The notes under the pieces: model-generated
Databases searched by the model: none
What the model saw: only the letters and a program-made list of their open reading frames with translations
What the model was told of the DNA's origin: nothing
Translations under genes and position numbers: made by a program
NCBI RefSeq assembly: GCF_001279695.1
Contig: NZ_LGDD01000346.1
Location: 1-30,663, forward strand
Length of the DNA stretch: 30,663 bases
From: Streptomyces sp. WM6378
GTDB lineage: Bacteria; Actinomycetota; Actinomycetes; Streptomycetales; Streptomycetaceae
Reading direction: 5' to 3'
Shown: positions 23,470-30,663 of the stretch, in pieces
Layout of the letters: each line of letters begins with the position of its first letter
Numbering within the stretch: the first letter of the stretch is position 1

Positions 23470-25188
23470 GTGAACGAACGGTGGGCCATCGCGGCGACCG
23501 AGGGCGGCGGGGCACGGCTCGCCCCCCTCGGGGACGACGGGCTGCCCGCGGGCGAGGTGCGCGAGGAGGCCGACCTGGTCGTGGCCGTCCGCGCGCGCCC
23601 CGAGGTGGGCCGCTGGGTGTGGCGGTCCACCACCGAGCTCTACCCCCGGCTGCTCGCGGCCGGCGTCAGGGTCGAGCGGTGCTACGACATCGAGGACGCC
23701 GAGCTGCTGCTGCTCGGCCACGAGGGCAGGCTCGGCGAGCCCCGCTCGGCGGCGGCCGCCTGGGCCCGCCTCCACAACAGACCCGTACCGGCCGACCCGC
23801 CACCCCGCGCGGCCGAACCGGGCTCGCAGTCCTCCCTCTTCGAGCCCCAGAACACGGCGGAGCTGCCCTTCGAGGCGCTGCTTGAGGTGTACGCGGACCA
23901 GCAGCGCCGGCACGACCGTGCGGAGCACCCGGGGCGGATGCGGCTGCTCACCGCGTCCGAGTCGGCGGGGATGCTGGTCGCCGCCGAGATGAACCGGGCG
24001 GGCCTGCCGTGGCGGGCCGATGTGCACCGCGAGGTGCTGCACGGCCTGCTCGGCGAGCGGTACGCCAGCGGCTCGCCCCGCACGGGGGGCGGGGGCGAGC
24101 CACGCCGCCTGGCGGAGCTCGCGGACCAGGTGTCGGCGGCCTTCGGGCGGCGGGTCAGACCGGACCTGCCCGCCGATGTGGTGAAGGCGTTCGGCGAGGC
24201 CGGGATCCGCATCAAGTCGACCCGGCGCTGGGAGCTGGCCGAGCTCGACCACCCGGCGGTGGAGCCGCTGATCGAGTACAAGAAGCTGTACCGGATCTGG
24301 ACCGCGCACGGCTGGAGCTGGCTGCAGGACTGGGTGCGTGACGGCCGCTTCCGGGCCGAGTACACCCCGGGCGGCGCGGCCAGCGGGCGCTGGACGACCA
24401 ACGGCGGCGGCGCCCTGCAGATCCCCAAGGTGATACGGCAGGCGGTCGTCGCCGACGAGGGCTGGCGTCTGGTGGTGGCCGACGCCGACCAGATGGAGCC
24501 GAGGGTGCTCGCCGCGATCTCCCGCGACCCCGGCCTGATGGAGGTGGCGGGCCACGACGGCGACCTGTACACCTCGCTGTCCGACCGGGCGTTCTCCGGC
24601 GACCGCGAACACGCCAAGCTCGCGCTGCTCGGCGCCGTCTACGGCCAGACCTCGGGCGACGGCCTCAAGAACCTGGCCGCGCTGCGAAGACGCTTCCCGC
24701 TCGCGGTGGCGTACGTCGACGACGCGGCGAAGGCGGGCGAGGAGGGCCGGCTCGTACGCACCTGGCTGGGCAGGACCAGCCCGCCCGCCGCCGGTGCGGG
24801 CGAGGCCGACGAGGCGGGCATCCCTCAGGAGCAGGACGATCAACTGGCCGGTCCCGGTGGGGAGTTCACGCCCGGGTATACCTCCAGCGACGCCCGGGCG
24901 CGCGGCAGGTTCACCCGGAACTTCGTGGTGCAGGGCAGCGCCGCCGACTGGGCGCTGCTGCTGCTCGCCGCACTGCGCCGGGCGATCGACGCGGCCGGGC
25001 TCCGGGCCGAGCTGGTCTTCTTCCAGCACGACGAGGTGATCGTGCACTGCCCGGCCGAGGAGGCGGACGTCGTGACGAAGGCGATCCGCGAGGCCGGCGA
25101 ACTGGCCGGGCGGATCACCTTCGGGCACACGCCGGTGCGTTTCCCGTTCACGACGGCGGTGGTGGAGCGCTACTCGGACGCGAAGTAG
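23470..25188 (+). CDS. Family A DNA polymerase-like protein (bifunctional 3'-5' exonuclease/DNA polymerase type)
   Basis: This 572-residue actinobacterial PolA-related protein is smaller than DNA polymerase I. Polymerase motif A is VVADADQMEPRVLAAIS, motif B includes HAKLALLGAVYGQTSGDG, and motif C is FFQHDEVIVHCP. The thumb-to-palm segment reads YTPGGAASGRWTTNGGGALQIPK. The N-terminal ~150 residues stand where an exonuclease domain should be, but I see no DEDD acidic set, so proofreading is probably lost. A Gly/Pro/Glu-rich insert (about 435-465) interrupts the fingers region. The GTG at 23470 follows CAGACT by seven bases, possibly a leaderless start. It is a single gene and its role in repair or lesion bypass is inferred. 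Confidence 0.9.
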   Translation: MNERWAIAATEGGGARLAPLGDDGLPAGEVREEADLVVAVRARPEVGRWVWRSTTELYPRLLAAGVRVERCYDIEDAELLLLGHEGRLGEPRSAAAAWARLHNRPVPADPPPRAAEPGSQSSLFEPQNTAELPFEALLEVYADQQRRHDRAEHPGRMRLLTASESAGMLVAAEMNRAGLPWRADVHREVLHGLLGERYASGSPRTGGGGEPRRLAELADQVSAAFGRRVRPDLPADVVKAFGEAGIRIKSTRRWELAELDHPAVEPLIEYKKLYRIWTAHGWSWLQDWVRDGRFRAEYTPGGAASGRWTTNGGGALQIPKVIRQAVVADEGWRLVVADADQMEPRVLAAISRDPGLMEVAGHDGDLYTSLSDRAFSGDREHAKLALLGAVYGQTSGDGLKNLAALRRRFPLAVAYVDDAAKAGEEGRLVRTWLGRTSPPAAGAGEADEAGIPQEQDDQLAGPGGEFTPGYTSSDARARGRFTRNFVVQGSAADWALLLLAALRRAIDAAGLRAELVFFQHDEVIVHCPAEEADVVTKAIREAGELAGRITFGHTPVRFPFTTAVVERYSDAK

Positions 25189-25190
25189 CC

Positions 25191-25227
25191 CTGTCCCCTT
25201 GGCACTTGGGACAGCCCTGTCGACAGG
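25191..25227. terminator. Hairpins between the converging polymerase and membrane-protein genes
   Basis: CTGTCCC at 25191-25197 pairs with GGGACAG at 25208-25214. The perfect palindrome CCTGTCGACAGG follows at 25216-25227 and abuts the stop of the minus-strand gene. Together they can terminate both converging transcripts. Confidence 0.6.
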
Positions 25228-26475
25228 TCACTTGAGGGTGAGCCAGCGCGGGTCGAGCGCGATGGTCCTCAGCTCGCCCAGGGTGAGGGCGGGCTCGGCT
25301 CGGGTGGCCGCCTTGTTCTGGTTGCCGGTGTTGAAGGCGGAGACGACGACGCGGAACCCGTCGGGCCGCACCGTGTCGGCGATCCACCAGGCCACCCCGG
25401 CGCCGCCCTTCTCGCCCGGCTTCTTCGCCAGGCCGACCACGGTGCCGTCCGGCAGCGTCGAGGTCGTACCTTCCGGGGCGACGTCCGACATCCCGGACTG
25501 CACATTGATCTGCACCAGGCTCTTGCCCTTGCCGTCGTCGAGCACGACGAAGGCGTAGCCGTCCTGGCCGCCCTTCTCGCCGACCTTGAGCCCCCTGCCC
25601 GCAGGGAGCAGCGCGACCAGCTGCTTCTGGACCGCCTCGGCGGAGGGCCTGCCGCCGGCGGACCGCTCGGGCTTCGCGGGCTTCTCGGGGGCGCGGAGGG
25701 CGTCGGCCACCGAGAGCCACTTGGGCGAGATGACCAGCGCCTTGAGCTGCCCGGCGGTGAGCGGCGGGGTCTCCCGGCTGGCCCGGACGCCCTTCTCGGC
25801 GGGCGCGTTCCACTCGCTCGCATCGATCAGGGCGCCCTTCGGGGTGAGCAGCACGGCCCGCCAGTCCTTCGTCAGCTCGCGCCGGTCGGGGTACTCGTAG
25901 CCCTGGAGCAGCATGTACCGGGAGCCGTCGGCCCGTTGCTCGGTCTGGCAGGAGTCGTAGCCCACGAAGGCCTTGGCGGGACAGGTGACCTGCTCGCGGC
26001 TGGACTCGGCGGCCGGATCGACCCTGCTCACTCCCAGAGCGACCAGGCCGGGCCCGTTCCCGTCGTCGAACACCCCGGACACGGACGCCGTGGGCGAGGC
26101 GTCCGCTTTGCCGGAGGCCTCCGGATCGCCCGGCCCGCTCCCCTGCTCCTTGGTCACCGTGCCCGGGGGCAGCAGCGACTTGAAGAGCGCGACCATCTTC
26201 TCGCCGCTCATGGCCCCGTCCGCCTGCTGCGTCGGCTTCGGCGGCGCTGCCACCGAGGAGCCCCCGCCGCCCCCGATGAACCCGGCGGCGTACGCACTTC
26301 CCAGGCCCACCGTGGCGAGCGCGAGCACGCTGCCGGTGACGGCGGCCGTGCGGCGCCGGGCCAGCCGGCGGCGGCCCCGGACGAGGCCGGACTCCACCAG
26401 GTCGCGGCGGTCGCCGAGTTCGAAGCTGTCCCCGGTGTGCCGCATGGCCTCGCCGAGCCGGTCCTCAAAGGGCAT
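25228..26475 (-). CDS. Membrane protein after SigE-family sigma factor, anti-sigma-like
   Basis: This is a 415-residue protein with one membrane span. Residues 1-45 are cytoplasmic and charged (FEDRLGEAMRHTG, DLVESGLVRGRRRLARRR). A hydrophobic segment AAVTGSVLALATVGLGSAYA follows, then a Gly/Pro linker and an extracytoplasmic part with two similar domains: VALFKSLLPPGTVTKE...GLVALGVSRV and KQLVALLPAGRGLKVG...AFVVLDDG, each followed by LTAGQLKALVISPKWL or LTLGELRTIALDPRWL. The duplicated ending suggests an internal repeat. Downstream of a SigE-family sigma gene, it is probably the membrane regulator, but no ZAS zinc motif is visible. The ATG at 26475 follows AGGAAAG by about 11 bases. Confidence 0.8.
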   Translation of the reverse strand: MPFEDRLGEAMRHTGDSFELGDRRDLVESGLVRGRRRLARRRTAAVTGSVLALATVGLGSAYAAGFIGGGGGSSVAAPPKPTQQADGAMSGEKMVALFKSLLPPGTVTKEQGSGPGDPEASGKADASPTASVSGVFDDGNGPGLVALGVSRVDPAAESSREQVTCPAKAFVGYDSCQTEQRADGSRYMLLQGYEYPDRRELTKDWRAVLLTPKGALIDASEWNAPAEKGVRASRETPPLTAGQLKALVISPKWLSVADALRAPEKPAKPERSAGGRPSAEAVQKQLVALLPAGRGLKVGEKGGQDGYAFVVLDDGKGKSLVQINVQSGMSDVAPEGTTSTLPDGTVVGLAKKPGEKGGAGVAWWIADTVRPDGFRVVVSAFNTGNQNKAATRAEPALTLGELRTIALDPRWLTLK

Positions 26476-26496
26476 GACAAACCACGCTTTCCTGAT

Positions 26497-26537
26497 CCGG
26501 TCACTGAATCTGGTCACTGAAATCTGGTCGCTGGAAA
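26497..26537. repeat. Three tandem 13-14 bp repeats in the leader of the membrane-protein gene
   Basis: The unit CTGGTCACTGAAAT occurs three times: 26497-26509 (one base shorter, starting CC), 26510-26523 and 26524-26537 (two or three changes). It lies 22-62 bp upstream of the ATG at 26475, between the sigma and membrane-protein genes. It could bind a regulator or form part of an internal promoter. Confidence 0.6.
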
Positions 26538-26583
26538 GGGATGCAACTGCCATTGAACGCGGGGGAGTTGAGGCCCGGGCGTG

Positions 26584-27171
26584 TCAGTGGGAGGCGTACT
26601 CCGCGAGGGAGTCGCCGAGACGTTCGCGGAGCTTGGCGAGGGCGCGCACCGAGCGGGTGCGGACGGCGGCCGAGCTGACGTTCATGGCGTCCGCCGTCTC
26701 CTCGATGCTGCGGTCCTCCCAGTAGCGGAGCACGATGACCGCCCGGTCCTTGGGCGACAGCTGCCCCAGCGCGTCGAGCAGGGCCACGCGCAGCGCCGGG
26801 TCCTCGCCGGTGGCCGCCGCACGGTCGGGGAGTTCACCGAGCGGCCGTTCGGTGGCCGAGCGGCGCCGGCGGTGGGTGAGGAAGGCCCGTACGAGCACGG
26901 TCTGCGCATAGCCCGCCGGATTGTCGATCCGCGAGACGCGCCCCCACAGCGCGTACATCCGGCCCAGCGTCTCCTGCACGAGGTCCTCGGCGAGATGGGT
27001 GTCCCCGCTGGTCAGCAGGCAGGCGGACCGAAAGAGCTGCGCCGCGCGCCCCGTCGCGAACTCCCGGAACTCCTCGGCCCGGACCGACCGCACCCGCGGC
27101 CCGCTCGGTATCTCCGCCGGGCCCGGTCCCTCCGGCACCCCGTGCCGCCCCTGTCTCCACGGCTGCCTCAC
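26584..27171 (-). CDS. SigE-family ECF RNA polymerase sigma factor
   Basis: This 195-residue sigma factor of the Streptomyces SigE-family group lacks regions 1 and 3. Region 2 is EFREFATGRAAQLFRSACLL...AEDLVQETLGRMYALWGRV, and IDNPAGYAQTVLVRAFLTHRRRR belongs to region 2.4. Region 4 is LGQLSPKDRAVIVLRYWEDRSIEETADAMNVSSAAVRTRSVRALAKLRERL, with the helix-turn-helix. The first ~30 residues are not conserved. Starts at GTG 27171, 27138 or 27093 are possible; the longest is given. Upstream, TGAAAC and CGTCAG 18 bp apart resemble an ECF promoter and suggest autoregulation. It is likely co-expressed with the membrane protein that follows 108 bp later. Confidence 0.93.
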   Translation of the reverse strand: MRQPWRQGRHGVPEGPGPAEIPSGPRVRSVRAEEFREFATGRAAQLFRSACLLTSGDTHLAEDLVQETLGRMYALWGRVSRIDNPAGYAQTVLVRAFLTHRRRRSATERPLGELPDRAAATGEDPALRVALLDALGQLSPKDRAVIVLRYWEDRSIEETADAMNVSSAAVRTRSVRALAKLRERLGDSLAEYASH

Positions 27172-27217
27172 GGCCCGCCCCGCCCCCGCCCGTTGCTGGT
27201 TCTCCCCCTACACCCCA

Positions 27218-27247
27218 CTGACGCGCGAGGCCCCCCGCAATGTTTCA
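27218..27247 (-). promoter_or_regulatory. ECF-type promoter candidate for the sigma factor gene
   Basis: On the minus strand, TGAAAC (27242-27247) and CGTCAG (27218-27223) are 18 bp apart, matching the -AAC and CGTC parts of ECF promoters. It lies about 47-76 bp before the GTG at 27171. Confidence 0.5.
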
Positions 27248-27293
27248 CCCGGGTTTTCGGGGCGGGAGGCCGCGGTGTGCGTACGGGTGGGAC

Positions 27294-27950
27294 TCAGACC
27301 CCCAGCTCGCCGAACTCGGCCCCGAACTCCTTGGGGAACCCGGTCCACTTCAGCTCGGCGGGCAGGTGCGCCATGTCGTTGAAGAGCAGCACCGAGGCGG
27401 GCCGGTCGGGTGCGTACCGGATGACGGTCAGGGCGGCGTTGCAGTGGTTGAGCCCGATCCAGCGCCAGTCGGGGGCGTCGAGCGCGGCGCGCACCAGCCA
27501 GCCGATGAGGAAGCCGTGGGTGACGACGAGTTCGTGACGCGGGGAGGGTCCGCCGAAGGGCCCGGTGCAGTGCGCCATGGCCTCCCGCACGAGCCTGGCC
27601 CCGGCCTCCCGCTCGCCCGGCTCCGGGTCACCGAGGAAGTCGAGGATGCGGTCGGCGTCCGATGCGGGGAGCTCGCCCCGCTCCGGCCAGTACGGCACGT
27701 AATCCCCGGCCCATTCGGCCTCCGTGACCGTTGCGCCGTCCAGCTCGGCGGCGATGAGCCGCGCGGTCTCGGCGGCCCGGCCGAGTGGCCCGTGGTGCAC
27801 GGCGTCCAGCGGCACCCGGGCGAGCCGCCGCCCGAGCAACGCGGCCTGGCGCCGCCCCGCGTCGGTGAGGGCAGGGCCCTCATGGCCGGCGTCGCCGTGC
27901 CGGGCGAGGTAGAGGTAGCGGGGCGCGGTGGGCGGTGCGGACTGCTGCAA
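27294..27950 (-). CDS. Histidine phosphatase family protein
   Basis: This 218-residue phosphoglycerate mutase-like phosphatase has the phosphohistidine motif YLARHGDAG (H18) near the N-terminus. HGPLGRAAETARLIA gives the next conserved Arg, and ELVVTHGFLIGWLV holds the second catalytic His (H145). The acid region is EAEWAGDYVPYWPERGELP. The start is a TTG at 27950 because AAGGAG lies seven bases before it and no ATG or GTG fits between that site and the RHG motif. It is divergent from the GH1 gene across 75 bp. It might act on a sugar phosphate or small metabolite; the substrate is not readable. Confidence 0.92.
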   Translation of the reverse strand: MQQSAPPTAPRYLYLARHGDAGHEGPALTDAGRRQAALLGRRLARVPLDAVHHGPLGRAAETARLIAAELDGATVTEAEWAGDYVPYWPERGELPASDADRILDFLGDPEPGEREAGARLVREAMAHCTGPFGGPSPRHELVVTHGFLIGWLVRAALDAPDWRWIGLNHCNAALTVIRYAPDRPASVLLFNDMAHLPAELKWTGFPKEFGAEFGELGV

Positions 27951-28025
27951 GCTGCTACTCCTTAGAACCTGAAAATTGTTCACTTTCCATTGACAGGACA
28001 CAGCCCCGGGCTCAAAGGTTCCCCC

Positions 28026-29432
28026 ATGACGCCGCCGCCTCTGCCGCCGCTGCCCGCCTTCCCGTCCGACTTCCTGTGGGGGGTGTCCGCCTCCGCGTTC
28101 CAGATCGAGGGCGCGGTGGACACCGATGGCCGGGGCCCGTCCACATGGGACGCGTTCACCAAGGAACCCGGCCGGATCAAGGACGGCTCGCACGCGGACA
28201 GGACCACCGACCACTACCACCGCTACCGCGAGGACGTCGCGCTGATGACCCAACTGGGCGTCGGCGCCTACCGGTTCTCGGTCTCGTGGTCCCGGGTCCG
28301 GCCGACCGGTGAAGGCCCCGTCAACCAACAGGGCCTCGACTTCTACGACCGCCTGGTCGACGAGTTGTGCGCGGCCGGGATCACCCCCGTCCCCACCCTG
28401 TTCCACTGGGACACCCCGCTCGCCCTTGAGGAGCACGGCGGCTGGCTGAACCGGGACACGGCACAGCGGTTCGCCTCGTACGCCTCGATCGTCGCGGAGC
28501 GGCTCGCGGACCGGGTGCCGCGCTGGATCACCCTCAACGAGCCCGCCGAGATCACTCTCCTCGGGTACGGGCTCGGTGAACACGCCCCCGGAAAGCGGCT
28601 GATCTTCGACGCGCTGCCGGTCGCGCACCACCAGCTCCTGGCCCACGGCATGGGAGTCGAGGCACTGCGGGCCGCCGGCGCACGGGAGATCGGCATCGCG
28701 GCCTCGCACAGCCCGGTGTGGACGGCGGGCGACACGGACGGGGACCGCGCGGCCGCCGAGCTGTACGACACGCTGATGAACCGTCTCTTCGCCGACCCGA
28801 TCCTGACCGGCACCTACCCCGATGGCTGGGCCGACCTGATGCCGGGCCCGGTCGCCGAGGACCTGAAGACCATCTCAACGCCCCTCGACTGGTACGGAAT
28901 CAACTACTACAACCCGGCACTGGTGGGCGCACCGAAGGCGGACGCGGTAACAACCCTCGCCGGGATCGAACTCCCGCCGGACCTCCCCTTCGGCCTGCAC
29001 GAGATCGAAGGCCACGAGCGCACGGACTTCGGCTGGCCGGTGGTCCCGGACGGTCTGCACGAGCTGCTCACCAACTTCCGTACACGGTACGGAAATTCAC
29101 TGCCCCCTCTCCTCATAACGGAGAACGGCTGCTCCTACGGGGACGGGCCCGCCCCGGAGGAGCCGGGACGGGTGGCCGACACCCGACGGATCGCGTACCA
29201 CGACGGCCATCTGCGCGCCCTGCACCGGGCGATGGCGGAAGGCGTGGACGTACGCGGCTACTTCATCTGGTCGATCCTGGACAACTTCGAGTGGGCGGAG
29301 GGCTACCGGCAGCGCTTCGGCCTGGTCCACGTCGACTACGAGACGCTGGCGCGCACGCCGAAGGACTCGTACGCCTGGTATCGCGATGTCATCCGGGGTG
29401 CCGCCAGCGATGTCTTCGGGTACGGGCGGTGA
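28026..29432 (+). CDS. GH1 beta-glucosidase
   Basis: This 468-residue cytoplasmic glycoside hydrolase family 1 enzyme cleaves beta-glucosides such as cellobiose; the precise sugar is not fixed by sequence. Its N-terminal signature is FPSDFLWGVSASAFQIEGA. The acid/base is E172 in ITLNEPAE and the nucleophile is E366 in LLITENGCSY. Sugar-binding segments LFHWDTP, WYGINYYNP and WSILDNFEWAEGY are present. No signal peptide is visible, so substrate must be imported. The ATG at 28026 is preferred, with AAAGG seven bases upstream; a TTG at 27990 would add 12 residues. The stop overlaps the MFS transporter start as GTGA, so the transporter probably imports the substrate. Confidence 0.96.
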   Translation: MTPPPLPPLPAFPSDFLWGVSASAFQIEGAVDTDGRGPSTWDAFTKEPGRIKDGSHADRTTDHYHRYREDVALMTQLGVGAYRFSVSWSRVRPTGEGPVNQQGLDFYDRLVDELCAAGITPVPTLFHWDTPLALEEHGGWLNRDTAQRFASYASIVAERLADRVPRWITLNEPAEITLLGYGLGEHAPGKRLIFDALPVAHHQLLAHGMGVEALRAAGAREIGIAASHSPVWTAGDTDGDRAAAELYDTLMNRLFADPILTGTYPDGWADLMPGPVAEDLKTISTPLDWYGINYYNPALVGAPKADAVTTLAGIELPPDLPFGLHEIEGHERTDFGWPVVPDGLHELLTNFRTRYGNSLPPLLITENGCSYGDGPAPEEPGRVADTRRIAYHDGHLRALHRAMAEGVDVRGYFIWSILDNFEWAEGYRQRFGLVHVDYETLARTPKDSYAWYRDVIRGAASDVFGYGR

Positions 29433-30663
29433 CACTGGGGCCCGGGGCCAGAGCCCTGGGCAAGCCGGGTGCGGGCGAGGGGGAACGGCCCGGCGGGCGC
29501 TGGGTGGGGGCGCTGTCCCTGGCCAACCTGGGGGTGTGGGTGGGCTGGTTCGGCCCGCTGCAACTGCTCCTGGCCCGCCAGGCCGAACACTTCACGCCCA
29601 CCCACAAGGCATCAACTCTCGCCTTGGTCACGGGAATTGGGGCGGCGGTGTCGATGGTGGCGAACCCGGTGTTCGGCGCACTGTCGGACCGTACGGCGGC
29701 GCGGGTGGGCCGCCGGATCCCCTGGGTCGCGGCGGGCGGCGCGGGCGGGTTCGCGGGCCTCCTCGTCCTGGCATGGGCGCCGAGCGTGGCGGTGATGACG
29801 GCGGGCTGGTGCCTGGTGCAGCTGGCCCTGAACGCGTCGTTCGCCGCCCTGACGGCCGCGGTCCCGGACCAGGTCCCACACCGCCAACGCGGAATGGTGG
29901 GCGGCTGGCTGGGAGTGTCACAGGTGGGCGGCATCCTGGTGGGCACGGCGTTGGCGACGGCGGCGGGCGGAATCGGGGCGGGCTACACGGCGTGCGCGGC
30001 CTTTTCCCTGCTCTCAGCCGTACCGTACGTGGCGATGCGCAGGGACACCCGCCTACTGCCGGCCGCTCAACTCCCCTTCCACTGGCGGGAGTTCATGCGT
30101 GGCTTCTGGATAAATCCCTCCCGCTTCCCGGACTTCGGCTGGGCGTGGCTGACGCGCTTCCTGATGAACCTGTCGTACTCGATCAGCACGATGTACCTGC
30201 TGTACTACCTGACCGACGCGGTGCACTACGCGGGCGACGCGGACACCGGGGTGCTCATCCTGACCGCGCTGGACGCGGTGACGCTGCTGGGCACGGTGGT
30301 GGTCAGCGGCATCTGGTCGGACCGCACGGGCCGGCGCAAGGTCTTCGTGGTGTGGTCCGGCCTGGTGATCTCGGCGGCGACGCTGCTGCTCGCGGTATGG
30401 CAGACGTGGACGGGGGCGGTGGTGGCCTCGCTGGTGCTGGGCGTCGGGTACGGGGTGTACACCTCGGTCGACTTCGCCCTCCTGACCGACGTGCTGCCGA
30501 GTGCCGCAGACCGGGGCCGCGACCTGGGCGTCATCAACATAGCCAACGCCCTCCCCCAGGTCCTGGCCCCCGTAATAGCGGCCCCGGTCGTGACGCACCT
30601 GGGCGGCTACGGGGTGCTGTACGCGCTGGCGGGGGCGATCGGGGTGGGCGGGTCTTTGTTGGT
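29429..30663 (+). CDS. MFS transporter, 3' end beyond the window
   Basis: At least 411 residues of a major facilitator superfamily transporter are present, open to the right edge. A ~30-residue polar Gly-rich tail precedes helix 1 (WVGALSLANLGVWVGWF). The TM2-TM3 loop motif is GALSDRTAARVGRRIPWV and the equivalent loop in the second half is SGIWSDRTGRRKVFVV, both typical of MFS. A long cytoplasmic segment after helix 6 (RRDTRLLPAAQLPFHWREF) marks the middle. Ten or so helices are seen; the last ones lie outside. The GTG at 29429 overlaps the GH1 stop by four bases, so it is translationally coupled and probably imports a beta-glucoside. Confidence 0.92.
   Translation, partial: MTLGPGARALGKPGAGEGERPGGRWVGALSLANLGVWVGWFGPLQLLLARQAEHFTPTHKASTLALVTGIGAAVSMVANPVFGALSDRTAARVGRRIPWVAAGGAGGFAGLLVLAWAPSVAVMTAGWCLVQLALNASFAALTAAVPDQVPHRQRGMVGGWLGVSQVGGILVGTALATAAGGIGAGYTACAAFSLLSAVPYVAMRRDTRLLPAAQLPFHWREFMRGFWINPSRFPDFGWAWLTRFLMNLSYSISTMYLLYYLTDAVHYAGDADTGVLILTALDAVTLLGTVVVSGIWSDRTGRRKVFVVWSGLVISAATLLLAVWQTWTGAVVASLVLGVGYGVYTSVDFALLTDVLPSAADRGRDLGVINIANALPQVLAPVIAAPVVTHLGGYGVLYALAGAIGVGGSLL

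Noticed and set aside
27991..27996. TTGACA as the -35 of the GH1 gene
   Set aside because: No acceptable -10 follows at 16-18 bp, and the start site would fall at or beyond the ATG.

Overview
The window is very high-GC actinobacterial DNA, almost certainly from a Streptomyces. It carries a conservon (cvnABCD plus two P450 genes), an XRE/DUF5753 regulator flanked by DUF6879 proteins, a 372-residue actinobacterial-type SerC, a SigE-family sigma factor, and intergenic mosaic repeats of the kind common in this genus. Position 1 looks like a raw contig end: the first ~145 bases are an error-rich inverted copy of sequence at about 915-1059. The 3' end of the first gene is therefore not real.

Layout. 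1-2409 (minus): a two-gene catabolic operon, a DinB/TIGR03084-like protein then an AtuA-like (DUF1446) protein, behind a palindromic operator. 2536-5032 (minus): a compact five-gene locus of an 80-aa protein, DUF6879, XRE/DUF5753, a 95-aa CxxC protein and a second DUF6879, with a GTTCCA repeat array before each half. 5304-6254 (minus): an EamA-family exporter. 6444-9308 (minus): a large FAD/Fe-S 2-hydroxyacid dehydrogenase. 9639-14870 (plus): the conservon cvnA-cvnB-cvnC-cvnD with CYP157-like and CYP154-like genes, every junction overlapping. 14871-15243: a block of intergenic repeats. 15257-16375 (plus): serC. 16683-17336 (plus): a secreted DUF4360 protein. 17378-18349 (minus): a surface-anchored propeller-like protein. 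18428-19120 (plus): an SGNH hydrolase. 19108-20001 (minus): an MBL-fold hydrolase, divergent from an AraC regulator (20136-21041, plus). 21031-21939 (minus): a zinc-less quinone oxidoreductase, divergent from a HATPase-LuxR hybrid regulator (22088-23401, plus). 23470-25188 (plus): a family A DNA polymerase-like protein. 25228-27171 (minus): a SigE-family sigma factor and a downstream membrane protein, probably its regulator. 27294-27950 (minus): a histidine phosphatase. 28026 to the right edge (plus): a GH1 beta-glucosidase coupled to an MFS transporter that runs off the window.

The genes mostly form small independent units. Coupled units are the AtuA pair, the DUF6879/XRE locus, the conservon (a membrane ATPase, roadblock protein, DUF742 protein and small GTPase with their P450s), the sigma/membrane-protein pair, and the glucosidase/transporter pair. 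The least explained unit is the DUF6879/XRE locus. The conservon contains a P450 with Trp in place of the ExxR arginine. Several start codons lie 6-7 nt after a -10-like hexamer and may give leaderless mRNAs.
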